A DNA stretch of 64,000 nucleotides from Bacteroidota bacterium (GCA_026391355.1 JAPLDH010000051.1:1-64000), one strand, 5' to 3'. Numbered from the stretch's first letter, positions 36,679-45,707 are shown. Made by a program: numbers and translations. Notes: a model not told the origin generated them from the letters alone.

Positions 36679-36702
36679 GCCTATTGCCTATTGCCTATTG
36701 CC
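36679..36702. repeat. (GCCTATT)3 repeat, left of methyltransferase
   Basis: Three exact tandem GCCTATT heptamers followed by GCC. An inverted copy with three GGCAATA units lies at 37882-37906, on the other side of the O-methyltransferase gene. Confidence 0.8.
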
Positions 36703-36747
36703 TTTTTCACTAATGACAAATGACTAATGACTTTATCCCGTTTTTAG

Positions 36748-36755
36748 TACCTTCG
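36748..36755 (+). promoter_or_regulatory. -7-like box before the O-methyltransferase
   Basis: TACCTTCG differs from TAnnTTTG at one position and ends 10 bases before ATG 36766. Transcription from it would give a very short leader. Confidence 0.35.
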
Positions 36756-36765
36756 CCCCTTGAAC

Positions 36766-37878
36766 ATGGTAATAATGTCTGAAGATATCCACTTCCACTC
36801 CCTGCCTCCTGTCTGGTTCATACGGATGGTTAATCGTTTCCGACATTGCCTGATCTCCTTGAGCGATCACCTGTTTCCGGCAAGTGTTGTGTTATACGAA
36901 CAGTTTCAGGTTTATTGGCTTCTGCCCTGTATTAAAGTGGCTGCCGAACTGGATATTGCCGGTATCCTGAAAAAAGGACCAAAAACATTAGATGAGATCG
37001 TTTCTATGACCGGAACCCACCGCGAATCGCTCTTTCGCATGATGCGGGCGCTCTGCAGCCAGGGGATTTTCAGAAAACAAAAAGATGGACGATTTGTCAA
37101 TACCAGAAAATCAAAGGCATTAACGCAAGGAAAAAACTCGATCCGTTATATGTTGCTTCACCACCTTGGAACAATTAATTGGATTCCCCTGGGTGACCTT
37201 TCCTATTCTGTCAGGACCGGAAAAAATACCTTTTCCAGAATATACGGCAAAGGGATCTACGATTTTCTCTCTGATCACCCCTCGGAATCTGCTTTGTTCG
37301 ACAAATCCATGACAAATCTGACCAACCTGGCCATTGAACCCATTCTGAGCGCCTGTGATTTCAGTAAAAATAAAATCATCGCCGATATCGGTGGAGGCGA
37401 AGGTCTTCTCCTTTCCAGTATTCTCCATAAACATACACATTTAAGAGGGCTCCTCAATGACCTCCCGGAAGCTTTGAAAAATGCGGAAACAACCATTGCT
37501 AAATACAATGTGAGTGAAAGAGTTACAATTACACCTGGAAATTTCTTCGAATCCGTCCCCTCCGGAGCCGATGTTTATATCCTTAAAAATATCATTCACA
37601 ACTGGAATGACGAAAAGGCCGTTGTGATCTTATCAAACATTAAGAAAGCCTTACCAGTGGATGGAAAAATATTGCTGATAGAGATGATTATTGAGGAGGA
37701 CAATTCTCCTTCCTTTGGCAAACTGATCGATATCCAGATGATGACATTTTTTGATGGCGCCAAAGAGAGAACCCTGGAGGAATTTCGCCGCATAATAGCG
37801 GATTCTGGCTTGAGGGTCAACAGAATTATCCCAACCATTGCTCCTGTCAGTATTATAGAAATGACCCATCCAAAATAA
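36766..37878 (+). CDS. SAM-dependent O-methyltransferase (Methyltransf_2 type)
   Basis: The protein is 370 residues from ATG 36766; ATG 36775 is also possible, and the TTG at 36760 is unlikely. An N-terminal winged-helix dimerisation domain (VAAELDIAGILKKGPKTLDE) precedes a class I methyltransferase domain with ADIGGGEGLLL, the acidic LLNDLPEALKN and KNIIHNWNDEKAVVIL. The family methylates hydroxyls of small aromatic or polyketide molecules. It stands at the left end of the second biosynthetic group and is bracketed by inverted heptamer repeats. Confidence 0.85.
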   Translation: MVIMSEDIHFHSLPPVWFIRMVNRFRHCLISLSDHLFPASVVLYEQFQVYWLLPCIKVAAELDIAGILKKGPKTLDEIVSMTGTHRESLFRMMRALCSQGIFRKQKDGRFVNTRKSKALTQGKNSIRYMLLHHLGTINWIPLGDLSYSVRTGKNTFSRIYGKGIYDFLSDHPSESALFDKSMTNLTNLAIEPILSACDFSKNKIIADIGGGEGLLLSSILHKHTHLRGLLNDLPEALKNAETTIAKYNVSERVTITPGNFFESVPSGADVYILKNIIHNWNDEKAVVILSNIKKALPVDGKILLIEMIIEEDNSPSFGKLIDIQMMTFFDGAKERTLEEFRRIIADSGLRVNRIIPTIAPVSIIEMTHPK

Positions 37879-37881
37879 GAA

Positions 37882-37906
37882 GGCAATAGGCAATAGGCAA
37901 TAGGCA
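37882..37906. repeat. (GGCAATA)3 repeat, right of methyltransferase
   Basis: Exact tandem GGCAATA heptamers, the reverse complement of the array at 36679-36702. They begin three bases after the methyltransferase stop codon. Confidence 0.8.
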
Positions 37907-37991
37907 TTAGTAATTTTGAGTTTTGCAATTTGACTTTTGAATTAATAGAGAATTCCTGCATTCCTAAATTCCTTCATTCCTGCATTCTTCT

Positions 37992-37999
37992 TACCTTTG
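37992..37999 (+). promoter_or_regulatory. -7 box immediately before the ABC permease
   Basis: TACCTTTG matches TAnnTTTG and ends 4 bases before ATG 38004, implying a leaderless or nearly leaderless transcript. No -33 TTTG is visible. Confidence 0.4.
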
Positions 38000-38003
38000 C
38001 CGC

Positions 38004-39194
38004 ATGCACAAACTTATTGCAGCCTTTACCAAAGAGATCCTTATCCTCTTCAGGGATATTCCGGGATTGATCATCCTTTTCCTGATGCCGGTGATCCTGA
38101 TCCTGATCGTGACCGTTGCCCAGGAAAATGCAGAGAAAACAATGAAAGAGACCAGGACCCTGCTTCTTTTTGCCGATGAATCACATTCTCCGGCCTCGAA
38201 AGCCATTGAGCAGAGTCTTGCCGGTTCAGGCTTTTTCAGTCTGATCCAAACAGTCAGTAATCATCAACTGGATCATAAGTCTGCCTATGACCTGGTCATG
38301 AATGGTGATTTCCATTATGGAATTATTATTACCCCTCATGACTCAGCCATTCAACTGCTGGTAGACCCGACCCTGCAGGAAGCATTTAAAAATGCAACCG
38401 TCAGTTCCATTCATTTCATCATCCGGGGAACACAAAGCAGGGTCGCCATCGAAAGTGTTCTTTCTGCTTTCTCACCGGAAATGAAAGATGTGATTGACGG
38501 GATGATCCGTTCCTCGATGGAAAAGCTCACACCCATCACGGAAGTCTATCCTTCCGGGGTAACATCAGATCTGAAACCCTCACTGTTTCAGAACAGTATC
38601 CCGGGGTTTATCCTCTTTGCCATGTTTTTTATTGTGATCCCTTTATCGGGTAGTATCATCAATGAAAAGAACCAGGGCTCTTACAACCGCCTGAGAACCC
38701 TTCCTGTCAGGGTCAGCCTTCTCTTCACCTCTAAAGTCATCATCTATGTTTTTGTCTGCCTGTTACAATTTGTACTGATGATGTTAGTGGGAATGTGGTT
38801 GCTCCCATTGCTGTTTGATCTTCCTGCATTTCAGCCTGGAAATCAATATTTTGCACTCTTCCTGACGACCCTGGCTTCGGCCCTGGCAGCCATCGGCTTT
38901 GGCCTGATCGTCGGGGCTGCCTCAACAACACATGGGCAGGCAGCCATGTTTGGCTCTGTGATGGTCGTGATACTGGGGATCATCAGTGGCTCCTTCCTGC
39001 CTATTCACCTCTTTCCAAAAGCCATCCAGTACCTTAGCTGGTTTTCTCCCATGCGCTGGGGAATCGATTCCTATCTATCTGTTTTTATCCGTCATCAATC
39101 ACTGGTTTCTATCCTGCCGAACATTTTATTATTACTTTTGTTTTTTGGTTTTGCCATGATCATTTCCGTTTATATTTTTGCAGGAAAAAAATAG
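38004..39194 (+). CDS. ABC-2 type transporter permease
   Basis: The 396-residue protein has an N-terminal helix (IPGLIILFLMPVILILIVTV), a soluble extracytoplasmic domain (about 45-200) and five or six C-terminal helices (FILFAMFFIVIPLSGSIINE onward). This is the ABC-2/YhgE-like permease layout used for lipid and natural-product export. No ATPase gene is adjacent or elsewhere in the window, so its partner must lie outside or be shared. It heads a run through the HTH-like protein, BtrH-like enzyme, ACP and sulfotransferase. Confidence 0.85.
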   Translation: MHKLIAAFTKEILILFRDIPGLIILFLMPVILILIVTVAQENAEKTMKETRTLLLFADESHSPASKAIEQSLAGSGFFSLIQTVSNHQLDHKSAYDLVMNGDFHYGIIITPHDSAIQLLVDPTLQEAFKNATVSSIHFIIRGTQSRVAIESVLSAFSPEMKDVIDGMIRSSMEKLTPITEVYPSGVTSDLKPSLFQNSIPGFILFAMFFIVIPLSGSIINEKNQGSYNRLRTLPVRVSLLFTSKVIIYVFVCLLQFVLMMLVGMWLLPLLFDLPAFQPGNQYFALFLTTLASALAAIGFGLIVGAASTTHGQAAMFGSVMVVILGIISGSFLPIHLFPKAIQYLSWFSPMRWGIDSYLSVFIRHQSLVSILPNILLLLLFFGFAMIISVYIFAGKK

Positions 39195-39220
39195 GGCAAC
39201 TACCCGCATCCTATCCCTCT

Positions 39221-39730
39221 ATGAAAGAAAAAGATGGTTATACCAATGCTCCTGAACAACAGGTGATCCTGTATGTTGAGAAAGAGGACGGGAATTATGG
39301 CCCCATGCAGACAGGTTCCTATATCACCGGAAATTATCTTGATGATTATAAATTAAAACGGGGTCATCTTGAAGAATCCCTCAGAAACAAGGTGATAAAC
39401 AACGAAATAAGTCCGGTTTCATATTACATGATACTGGAAGATCTTACTGTTTCCGAGTTGGCTTCCAGGGCAGGCATTCGTAAATCAATTGTAAAAAAAC
39501 ACCTGGATCCTGCAGGATTTGGCCAGGCAAGGGTCAGTACATTGAAGAAATATGCCGGCGTTTTCAATATCCCCGTCTCCGCATTATTGCAAATTCTGAT
39601 GCTCAGGTACAATGACCATTTCGAATCATATACAATTCTGGAAGAAAAAAAACTGGACAAAGGCATCGAACTGACAGATACTAAAAATCCTTACGTGACA
39701 CTTGTAAAAATTGGTGATAAATTACCATGA
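39221..39730 (+). CDS. HTH-like protein of unknown function
   Basis: This 169-residue protein has an XRE-like helix-turn-helix in its middle (LTVSELASRAGIRKSIVKKH, about 74-93, then FNIPVSALLQ). The flanks are unrecognised. It starts 26 bases after the permease gene, and its stop overlaps the BtrH-like gene in an ATGA. The tight coupling suggests it works with the BtrH/ACP pair or regulates the unit. It is not a typical stand-alone repressor by length. Confidence 0.65.
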   Translation: MKEKDGYTNAPEQQVILYVEKEDGNYGPMQTGSYITGNYLDDYKLKRGHLEESLRNKVINNEISPVSYYMILEDLTVSELASRAGIRKSIVKKHLDPAGFGQARVSTLKKYAGVFNIPVSALLQILMLRYNDHFESYTILEEKKLDKGIELTDTKNPYVTLVKIGDKLP

Positions 39731-40740
39731 TCTCTGTACCATACAAACATAAAATGGCTGCGCATTGTGAGTCTGGAAGCATTACATCCCTTTTGAACAA
39801 TGCAGGTCTCGATATTACGGAACCGATGGTTTTCGGTATTTCCAGCGGGCTCTTTTTTGCTTATTTCCATAAGATGAGATCTTTTACATTTCCGACTTTC
39901 ATCGTCAGGAATAAACCTGGCCAGATGCGGGAAAATTTCACAAAAAGGACTGGGGTGAAATTCAAAACATACTCATTTTCCCATCCGGAAAAAGGATTCC
40001 TTGTACTTGATCACCTTCTTGATAGTAATATTCCTGTTGCTGCCCAGGTTGATTTCTACTACATGGATTATATTCCTTCCTGGGAACGGGTGCATATCAA
40101 TGTTCACTTTATCGTGGTTGTCGGGAAAGATGATTCGGCCTACCTGGTAAGCGACAGTTACTTTCCGGAACTTGTGAGTTTGAGGGTCGAATCGTTGAGA
40201 AAAGCACGTTTTGCCGGAGGAAACATGTCGCCGAAAGGTTTTTTATTCCATCCTGAATTTATTCCGGAAGAAATTGATTATGAAACCGCCATCAGGAAGG
40301 GTATCAGGAAAACCTGTTTCAATATGCTGAAAATCCCCATCCCATTCCTTGGCATCAAAGGGATCCGGATGTTTGCAAAGAAGATCGTGGAATGGCCCGC
40401 ACTGGCCCGTGATACGGAACATCTCTCACACGAGGTCATGAAGATCAATGTATTACTTGAAGACCAGGGTACAGGCGGGGCAGGGTTTCGCTTCATGTTT
40501 GCTACATTTCTGCAACAGGCAGCCGCAAAGATCAATACACCACAACTGCTTGATTTTTCAAAAAAAATGATGGTTATCGGCGATGGCTGGAGGGAATTCT
40601 CCCTCCTGGCTGCCCGGTTTGGTAAAAACAGGGATCTCGGTCCCCAGCGTATGAAAGAGCTATCTGACCTGCTAATGGATCGTGCAAAAGCAGAAGAACA
40701 ATATTTTAATGAACTTTATAAAGCAATAAAAGAAATCTGA
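39727..40740 (+). CDS. BtrH-like acyltransferase (BtrH N-terminal / DUF4872)
   Basis: The 337-residue protein resembles BtrH, the papain-fold acyltransferase that moves an aminoacyl chain from an ACP onto butirosin. It has a candidate nucleophile Cys14 in AAHCESGSITSLL, a His in VHINVHFIVVVGKD and an Asp in YLVSDSYFPELV. The C-terminal half is helical. The gene directly precedes an ACP gene with 2 bases between them, the same partnership as BtrH with the ACP BtrI. Transfer of the ACP-bound acyl group to an amine or hydroxyl acceptor is inferred. Confidence 0.8.
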   Translation: MISVPYKHKMAAHCESGSITSLLNNAGLDITEPMVFGISSGLFFAYFHKMRSFTFPTFIVRNKPGQMRENFTKRTGVKFKTYSFSHPEKGFLVLDHLLDSNIPVAAQVDFYYMDYIPSWERVHINVHFIVVVGKDDSAYLVSDSYFPELVSLRVESLRKARFAGGNMSPKGFLFHPEFIPEEIDYETAIRKGIRKTCFNMLKIPIPFLGIKGIRMFAKKIVEWPALARDTEHLSHEVMKINVLLEDQGTGGAGFRFMFATFLQQAAAKINTPQLLDFSKKMMVIGDGWREFSLLAARFGKNRDLGPQRMKELSDLLMDRAKAEEQYFNELYKAIKEI

Positions 40741-40742
40741 CT

Positions 40743-41039
40743 ATGACGGATATTCCAAATAACGAACTGAAGAAGGAAATCAAAATGCTCATTATGAACA
40801 CCCTCAATATAACCGATGTTAAACCGGAAGACATTGATGAGGGGATTCCCCTTTTTGGGGGTGGAAATGCACTGACCCTTGATTCAGTAGACGCACTGGA
40901 GATCATTATGGCCATTCAGCGGAATTATCAGATCCGGATAACCGACCAGAGCCAGGCCAGGTACACCCTGCGGTCAATAAACAGTATTGCAGAATTCATC
41001 GAGACCGAAAGAAAAAACCAGCATCCAGAAAATATTTAG
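40743..41039 (+). CDS. Acyl carrier protein
   Basis: The 98-residue ACP has LTLDSVDALEI with the phosphopantetheine Ser48 and the usual four-helix pattern. It is distinct in sequence from the ACP at 376. Sitting between the BtrH-like enzyme and the sulfotransferase, it is the likely carrier for the acyl group handled by BtrH. A stretch NDVKPEDIDEGIPLFGGG-like before the motif is typical of ACPs in aryl-polyene-type clusters. Confidence 0.88.
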   Translation: MTDIPNNELKKEIKMLIMNTLNITDVKPEDIDEGIPLFGGGNALTLDSVDALEIIMAIQRNYQIRITDQSQARYTLRSINSIAEFIETERKNQHPENI

Positions 41040-41042
41040 AAG

Positions 41043-42125
41043 TTGAAACATTCCTATCTGACGGCTGGCATTACGTTACCCGGTTTCTTACGCTTGTTGC
41101 GAAGAAATAAAATTACTTACCATCCGAGGTACCTGATAAGGATACTGGTAATTCTTCAAAGTTCATTCTGGTCTTCAGTTTTTTCGGTTTTTGAAAAGGT
41201 CAGATACAAAAAAAAAATTGAGGAGACCCCTCTTCCCGATGATCCTGTCTTCATTATCGGACACTGGCGTTCAGGATCGACATTCCTGCACCAATTATTA
41301 AAGCTTGATCCGGAATTGATGACCCCTACCCTTTTCCAGGTTGCCATCCCCGACAGTTTTCTTTACTCTCACCGGTTCTACAGTCCGATAATGTCTTTAC
41401 TGGTGAATAAGCACCGCCCGATGGACAATGTCCGTTTGGGTATGGATGAACCACAGGAAGATGAATATGCCCTTTACCGGATGACCACCTTCTCCCCTCT
41501 GGAAAGACTTGTCTTTCCAAAAAGTGTGGCTTTCTTTCTGAATGATTATGAACCAATTCCCACGAAAGAGAAGGATCTATCCATCTGGGAAGAAAAACTG
41601 ACCTCCTGGTTTAAAAAACTCACCCTGCAATCCGGAAAAACCATAATCTCCAAAAACCCATTTAACTCCTGGCGTATCAAAGAACTTTCCAAACTCTTCC
41701 CAAATGCCCGTTTCATTCATATTTACCGTAATCCTGTAAAGGTTGTTCCTTCCGCAATCCATATGTGGAAAATAGTCCACAAGCAAAATTGCCTGAATAG
41801 CCTGGGCAAAGCACCTTGCACAGAAGATGTCATATCAATCCTTGATAATCTGCTCCAGGTTATCAGGCAGGACAGCACATTTCTCGATAAAGAAAAATTC
41901 TATGAAATGCGGTTTGAAGATCTTGAAAAAGATCCGGTTCATGAATTAACTGAACTTTACCGTGCATTTGGCTTAAAACAGGATAATGATCTTGCTCAGA
42001 GGATTGATGAATTCCTTAAAGAAAACAACAACTTTCAGAAAAATACATATCCGCTTTCAAACGGGGATGAAGCCCTGATCAGGAGGAAGCTGCAACATCA
42101 CATGGAATATTTTAACTACGAATGA
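41043..42125 (+). CDS. PAPS-dependent sulfotransferase
   Basis: The 360-residue protein has the 5'-phosphosulfate loop GHWRSGSTFLH (73-83) and the 3'-phosphate site FIHIYRNPVKVVPSAIHMW, which define PAPS-dependent sulfotransferases. It would sulfate a hydroxyl of a lipid, sugar or small molecule. The only start fitting the N-terminus is TTG 41043, three bases after the ACP stop and behind AGAAG, so translation is probably coupled to the ACP gene. No PAPS synthesis genes are in the window. Confidence 0.85.
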   Translation: MKHSYLTAGITLPGFLRLLRRNKITYHPRYLIRILVILQSSFWSSVFSVFEKVRYKKKIEETPLPDDPVFIIGHWRSGSTFLHQLLKLDPELMTPTLFQVAIPDSFLYSHRFYSPIMSLLVNKHRPMDNVRLGMDEPQEDEYALYRMTTFSPLERLVFPKSVAFFLNDYEPIPTKEKDLSIWEEKLTSWFKKLTLQSGKTIISKNPFNSWRIKELSKLFPNARFIHIYRNPVKVVPSAIHMWKIVHKQNCLNSLGKAPCTEDVISILDNLLQVIRQDSTFLDKEKFYEMRFEDLEKDPVHELTELYRAFGLKQDNDLAQRIDEFLKENNNFQKNTYPLSNGDEALIRRKLQHHMEYFNYE

Positions 42126-42248
42126 TTGAATACATTTTGGTCGGAGTGGTTGGATAACTTAGGACATCGGTTTATTAAAAATATTTTCCCGGTTTTCATA
42201 TATTTAATCTTTTTTATTCTAAGAATGATGATTTCTAAAATATGAGCT

Positions 42249-43439
42249 ATGGCTATTTCATTACTTGGTCAAGGATATGAAGTAAAATCTGAATTTTCTG
42301 TCGGAAACATGCTGATAAAGTTTCTTGCAGATAAAGATTTTAATACATTCACAGGAATTTTTGCTTTTGCTAGCCAATCAGGTGTAAAAGGTCTTGCTAA
42401 ATATTTAGAGGCGTCTATGAAACATCTGACTGGGGGTATTCATTTAATTGTAGGTGTTGACCAGAAAGGGACATCAAAGGAGGCCTTAGATACCTTGTTG
42501 AAAATTGGTGCCAAGACATTTATCTATTATCAGCCTTCATTACCTATTTTTCATCCAAAAATATACTTGTTTGAAGGGAGACTGAAATCGGAACTTATCA
42601 TTGGGTCATCAAATCTTACTTCCCAGGGACTTTTCTCAAATGTTGAGACATCCTTGTTAATAAGCACGGAGCATACAAATGAAGGTGGTATTGGTATTAT
42701 CAATGAGCTTAAAGAATATTTTAAAGGCTTATTTGATTTTACTGATCCTAACCTAAAAGCCCTTACTCGGGAGCTAATTGATGATCTTGTTGAGACGCAT
42801 ATTGTTCCATTAGAGGAGGAACGCCGTGTACTCCAAGACAAATCTGATAAGGAAGATAGAAAAGCGACTAAAAAAATTATCTTAAAAATGTTTCCTGAAA
42901 GAGGTGTTCCCAAAATTCCCTTTGAATTTCTACAACGTTCTATTGTCAAGAGACCTCCTCAACCTAAAATGGCAATAACGTCATATGTTAACCAGACCAT
43001 TTCGAAAGGAAATTTGGTTTGGGTTAGAAGGAACCTTCCTTCATCAAGTGTTCAGGTAGGAGGAGATGGGACGAATCCAACTGGAGGTCTACGCTTGGTT
43101 CAGGATAATTTCACTGTGAAGGGAATAAAAATTGACCAGACTGTTTATTTTAGAAATGTTTTATTCGGGAGATACACATGGAAACCGGTAAAATCTACTC
43201 CTTTTGTTGAGACAACAAAAATCCCATTTGAAATTATTATCAAAGGGGCATATATCGGGCTCTTCGATTTAGAGGTTAGACATAAACCTAGTGGAGAAGC
43301 AGGTCAAGGTAATTATACAACCTCTATTTCATGGGGAGACATAAGTGAAGTTATAAGAGAAACAAATCTCACCGGTTCAAGGCTAGAACTTTATGAGCCA
43401 AAAAGGAAGGGCAAACCCTTTCTCATTTTCATTTTCTGA
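42249..43439 (+). CDS. PLD-type restriction endonuclease (NgoFVII-like)
   Basis: The 396-residue protein has a phospholipase D-type nuclease core, with FHPKIYLFEG (His102, Lys104) followed by GSSNLTSQGLFSNVE. This arrangement occurs in NgoFVII-like type II restriction enzymes. The C-terminal half may hold the DNA-recognition domain. The following genes encode an HTH controller and an adenine methyltransferase, making a complete restriction-modification set. The region is visibly more A/T-rich than the genes to its left. No TAnnTTTG box was found before it. Confidence 0.8.
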   Translation: MAISLLGQGYEVKSEFSVGNMLIKFLADKDFNTFTGIFAFASQSGVKGLAKYLEASMKHLTGGIHLIVGVDQKGTSKEALDTLLKIGAKTFIYYQPSLPIFHPKIYLFEGRLKSELIIGSSNLTSQGLFSNVETSLLISTEHTNEGGIGIINELKEYFKGLFDFTDPNLKALTRELIDDLVETHIVPLEEERRVLQDKSDKEDRKATKKIILKMFPERGVPKIPFEFLQRSIVKRPPQPKMAITSYVNQTISKGNLVWVRRNLPSSSVQVGGDGTNPTGGLRLVQDNFTVKGIKIDQTVYFRNVLFGRYTWKPVKSTPFVETTKIPFEIIIKGAYIGLFDLEVRHKPSGEAGQGNYTTSISWGDISEVIRETNLTGSRLELYEPKRKGKPFLIFIF

Positions 43440-43513
43440 GATGGTTAATATTTCAACAACCGATTGTTAGTAACTCTTCTTAAATAAGTATCGATTAGTT
43501 CATTTTAACTTAT

Positions 43514-43538
43514 TACCTTTGGACTGAAGTTGTCCAAA
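43514..43538 (+). promoter_or_regulatory. Promoter with overlapping palindromic operator (C-box candidate)
   Basis: TACCTTTG (43514-43521) is a full -7 match. Overlapping its end, TTTGGAC (43518-43524) and GTCCAAA (43532-43538) form a perfect inverted repeat with a 7-base spacer. It ends one base before the ATG of the HTH gene. This is where an autoregulating controller protein would bind. Confidence 0.65.
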
Positions 43539-43539
43539 A

Positions 43540-43857
43540 ATGAAAATAGAAAAAACATTCGGAGAAACAGTCAAAAAAATCCGTGAGGAAAAAAATCTGA
43601 CCTTACGAGAAGTGGCTGAATCATTATGCATAGACACTTCTATGCTTGGTAAAATCGAAAAAAACAACCGAAAACCTACTAAAGCATTTATCAATAAATT
43701 TGCTAAGTTGTTCAAAGTAGATGATAAAGATTTGACAATTGCCTTTTTAAGCGACACAGTCGCTTATCAGGTCTTGGAAGAAGAAGATTATGCCAGTGAA
43801 GTTTTAAAAGTCGCAGAGCAAAAAGTAAAGTATTCTAAAACTCAAAAGAACTCTTAA
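43540..43857 (+). CDS. XRE-family HTH controller protein
   Basis: The 105-residue protein has an N-terminal XRE helix-turn-helix (IREEKNLTLREVAESLCIDT, then SMLGKIEKNNRKPT). Its size and position fit a restriction-modification controller (C) protein. It lies between nuclease and methyltransferase genes and is 2 bases upstream of the latter, so it probably controls both itself and the methyltransferase through the palindrome at 43518-43538. A hand count of 43561-43740 gives about 32% G+C. Confidence 0.82.
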   Translation: MKIEKTFGETVKKIREEKNLTLREVAESLCIDTSMLGKIEKNNRKPTKAFINKFAKLFKVDDKDLTIAFLSDTVAYQVLEEEDYASEVLKVAEQKVKYSKTQKNS

Positions 43858-43859
43858 TT

Positions 43860-45485
43860 ATGAAGCTCATCACTGAAGCAACATCCGAAAAATTAAGAGG
43901 TGGATTCTATACCCCCGAACCAATTGCAGAGTTTGTTTTGCGTTGGGGAGTTAATGGCTGTAATGATTTTGATATTTTAGAGCCAAGTTGTGGCAATGGA
44001 GTGTTTTTAGAGCAAATTAAGATTCACAAACTGGAATATAAATCTATTACAGCTATTGAGTTGGATGAAATCGAAGCTGAAAAGGCAGATAAAATCTGCT
44101 TGGAAAATAAACAAGTCATTAATGACGATTTTCACACGTATTGCAATAATACTTTTCAACGATTCGACTTAATAATCGGAAACCCACCTTACATACGCTA
44201 TCAATTCTTTGATAGAAAACAGCAAATCGAAGCTGGTGACATTTTCATTAAAGCTGGTCTGACCTATTCTAAATTAACAAACGCCTGGGTTTCATTTGTT
44301 GTTGGTTCTTCGATACTGCTTAAAGACAAAGGAGGTAAAATTGGTTTTGTTCTACCTGCTGAAATTTTGCAAGTTTCATTTGCACAACAATTAAGGAATT
44401 TTATTGCACATTTTTACAACAAAATCAATATAATTTCTTTTGAAAAACTCGTATTTTCTGATATTCAACAAGAAGTTGTGTTGTTGCTTTGTGAAAAAAA
44501 CAACTCTAAAGATCATAATATTGAACATATTGAATTGAGAGATGCCGGTGAGTTGAAAATGCTGGATGTTGAAAAATTATTAAGTCCTCAAAAGAAAATA
44601 GATTTTAAATCTAACAAATGGACTTTCTATTTTTTAGAGCAGGAAGAAATTGATTTTCTAGAAACCATTGCAGAAAGAAGAAAAATTTTTACACTTGGTA
44701 AATTCGCTAATGTTGAAGTTGGTATAACAACTGGCTCTAACGACTTTTTTACCGTTCCTCTTTCAACAGTTGAAGAATACGACCTGGGGCAATATGCAAA
44801 GCCGATGGTTGGCAGAAGTGTTCAAGTAAACAGCGTTATTTTTAACGAACAGGATTGGGAGAAAAATAAATATTCAAAAGCGAAAGCACATTTACTGGTT
44901 TTTCCGGAAAAACAAAAACTAAATCAGAAAAATGGAGCTATTAAATATATTGCTAAAGGTGAAAGCTTAGGTATTCATAAGGGCTATAAAACTGGTATTC
45001 GCGATGATTGGTTCGTTGTGCCATCTTTGAAAATTTCAGACGCTCTTTTTATTAGAAGGAACAATTTATATCCACGTTTGATAATTAATGAAGCTAAAGC
45101 ATTTACAACAGATACTATGCACCGTGTGTTCTTAAAACCGGGAACAGACATTAAAGCATTTACAGCTAGTTATTACAACTCCCTTTCACTTGCATTTACA
45201 GAAGTTTGTGGCCGTAGCCATGGTGGCGGTGTTTTAGAACTAATGCCAAATGAAACAGAAAGAATCTTATTGCCTTACCATAACTACAATGCAAAGTTGC
45301 TTACACAGATTGACAATTTAATTCGAGGCAAGACCAACATTGAAGAAGTTCTAAAAATTACAAACGAAATAATTTTGAAACAGCACTATGGCATGACTCA
45401 AAATGAAATCGATCTTGCTCATGGCATTTGGAAAAAACTTTCTTACAGACGACTAAACAGAGGAAAATCTGACCTACACCCTTGA
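43860..45485 (+). CDS. N6-adenine DNA methyltransferase (TaqI/Eco57I-like)
   Basis: The 541-residue enzyme has a SAM-binding motif FDILEPSCGNGVFL (37-50) and the catalytic NPPY at 108-111, in the order of gamma-class N6-adenine methyltransferases. The C-terminal half has the TaqI-type target-recognition region (GITTGSNDFFTV, HRVFLKPGTDIKAFTASYYN). It protects the host from the nuclease encoded at 42249. The start codon directly follows the controller stop, indicating coupling. The recognition site cannot be read from sequence. Confidence 0.87.
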   Translation: MKLITEATSEKLRGGFYTPEPIAEFVLRWGVNGCNDFDILEPSCGNGVFLEQIKIHKLEYKSITAIELDEIEAEKADKICLENKQVINDDFHTYCNNTFQRFDLIIGNPPYIRYQFFDRKQQIEAGDIFIKAGLTYSKLTNAWVSFVVGSSILLKDKGGKIGFVLPAEILQVSFAQQLRNFIAHFYNKINIISFEKLVFSDIQQEVVLLLCEKNNSKDHNIEHIELRDAGELKMLDVEKLLSPQKKIDFKSNKWTFYFLEQEEIDFLETIAERRKIFTLGKFANVEVGITTGSNDFFTVPLSTVEEYDLGQYAKPMVGRSVQVNSVIFNEQDWEKNKYSKAKAHLLVFPEKQKLNQKNGAIKYIAKGESLGIHKGYKTGIRDDWFVVPSLKISDALFIRRNNLYPRLIINEAKAFTTDTMHRVFLKPGTDIKAFTASYYNSLSLAFTEVCGRSHGGGVLELMPNETERILLPYHNYNAKLLTQIDNLIRGKTNIEEVLKITNEIILKQHYGMTQNEIDLAHGIWKKLSYRRLNRGKSDLHP

Positions 45486-45581
45486 TATTATTTATTTTTT
45501 TTGGTATTTACCTGGACAAAAATTTCTTTTAAACAGGTGGGACAGAAACCTAAAAACGACTCAAAGGCATGAGCATCATGT

Positions 45582-45707
45582 ATGAATAATTCACAAATCT
45601 ATGCAGCCATAACCGAAAAGATAATTGCTAACCTCGAAACAGCCGGAACCTGGATGAAACTCCTTGCCGTTTCCGGTTTCCCCTCCCCTGTCATACCATT
45701 GGAATAG
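45582..45707 (+). pseudogene. Short remnant resembling the N-terminus of an ArdC-type protein
   Basis: A 41-codon frame reads MNNSQIYAAITEKIIANLE followed by TAGTWMKLLAVSGFPSP and a stop. The first part resembles the N-terminal ssDNA-binding domain of ArdC-like antirestriction proteins carried on plasmids and integrative elements. No continuation is seen in other frames. It may be a scrap of a mobile element next to the restriction-modification genes. The match is short and the call tentative. Confidence 0.35.
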
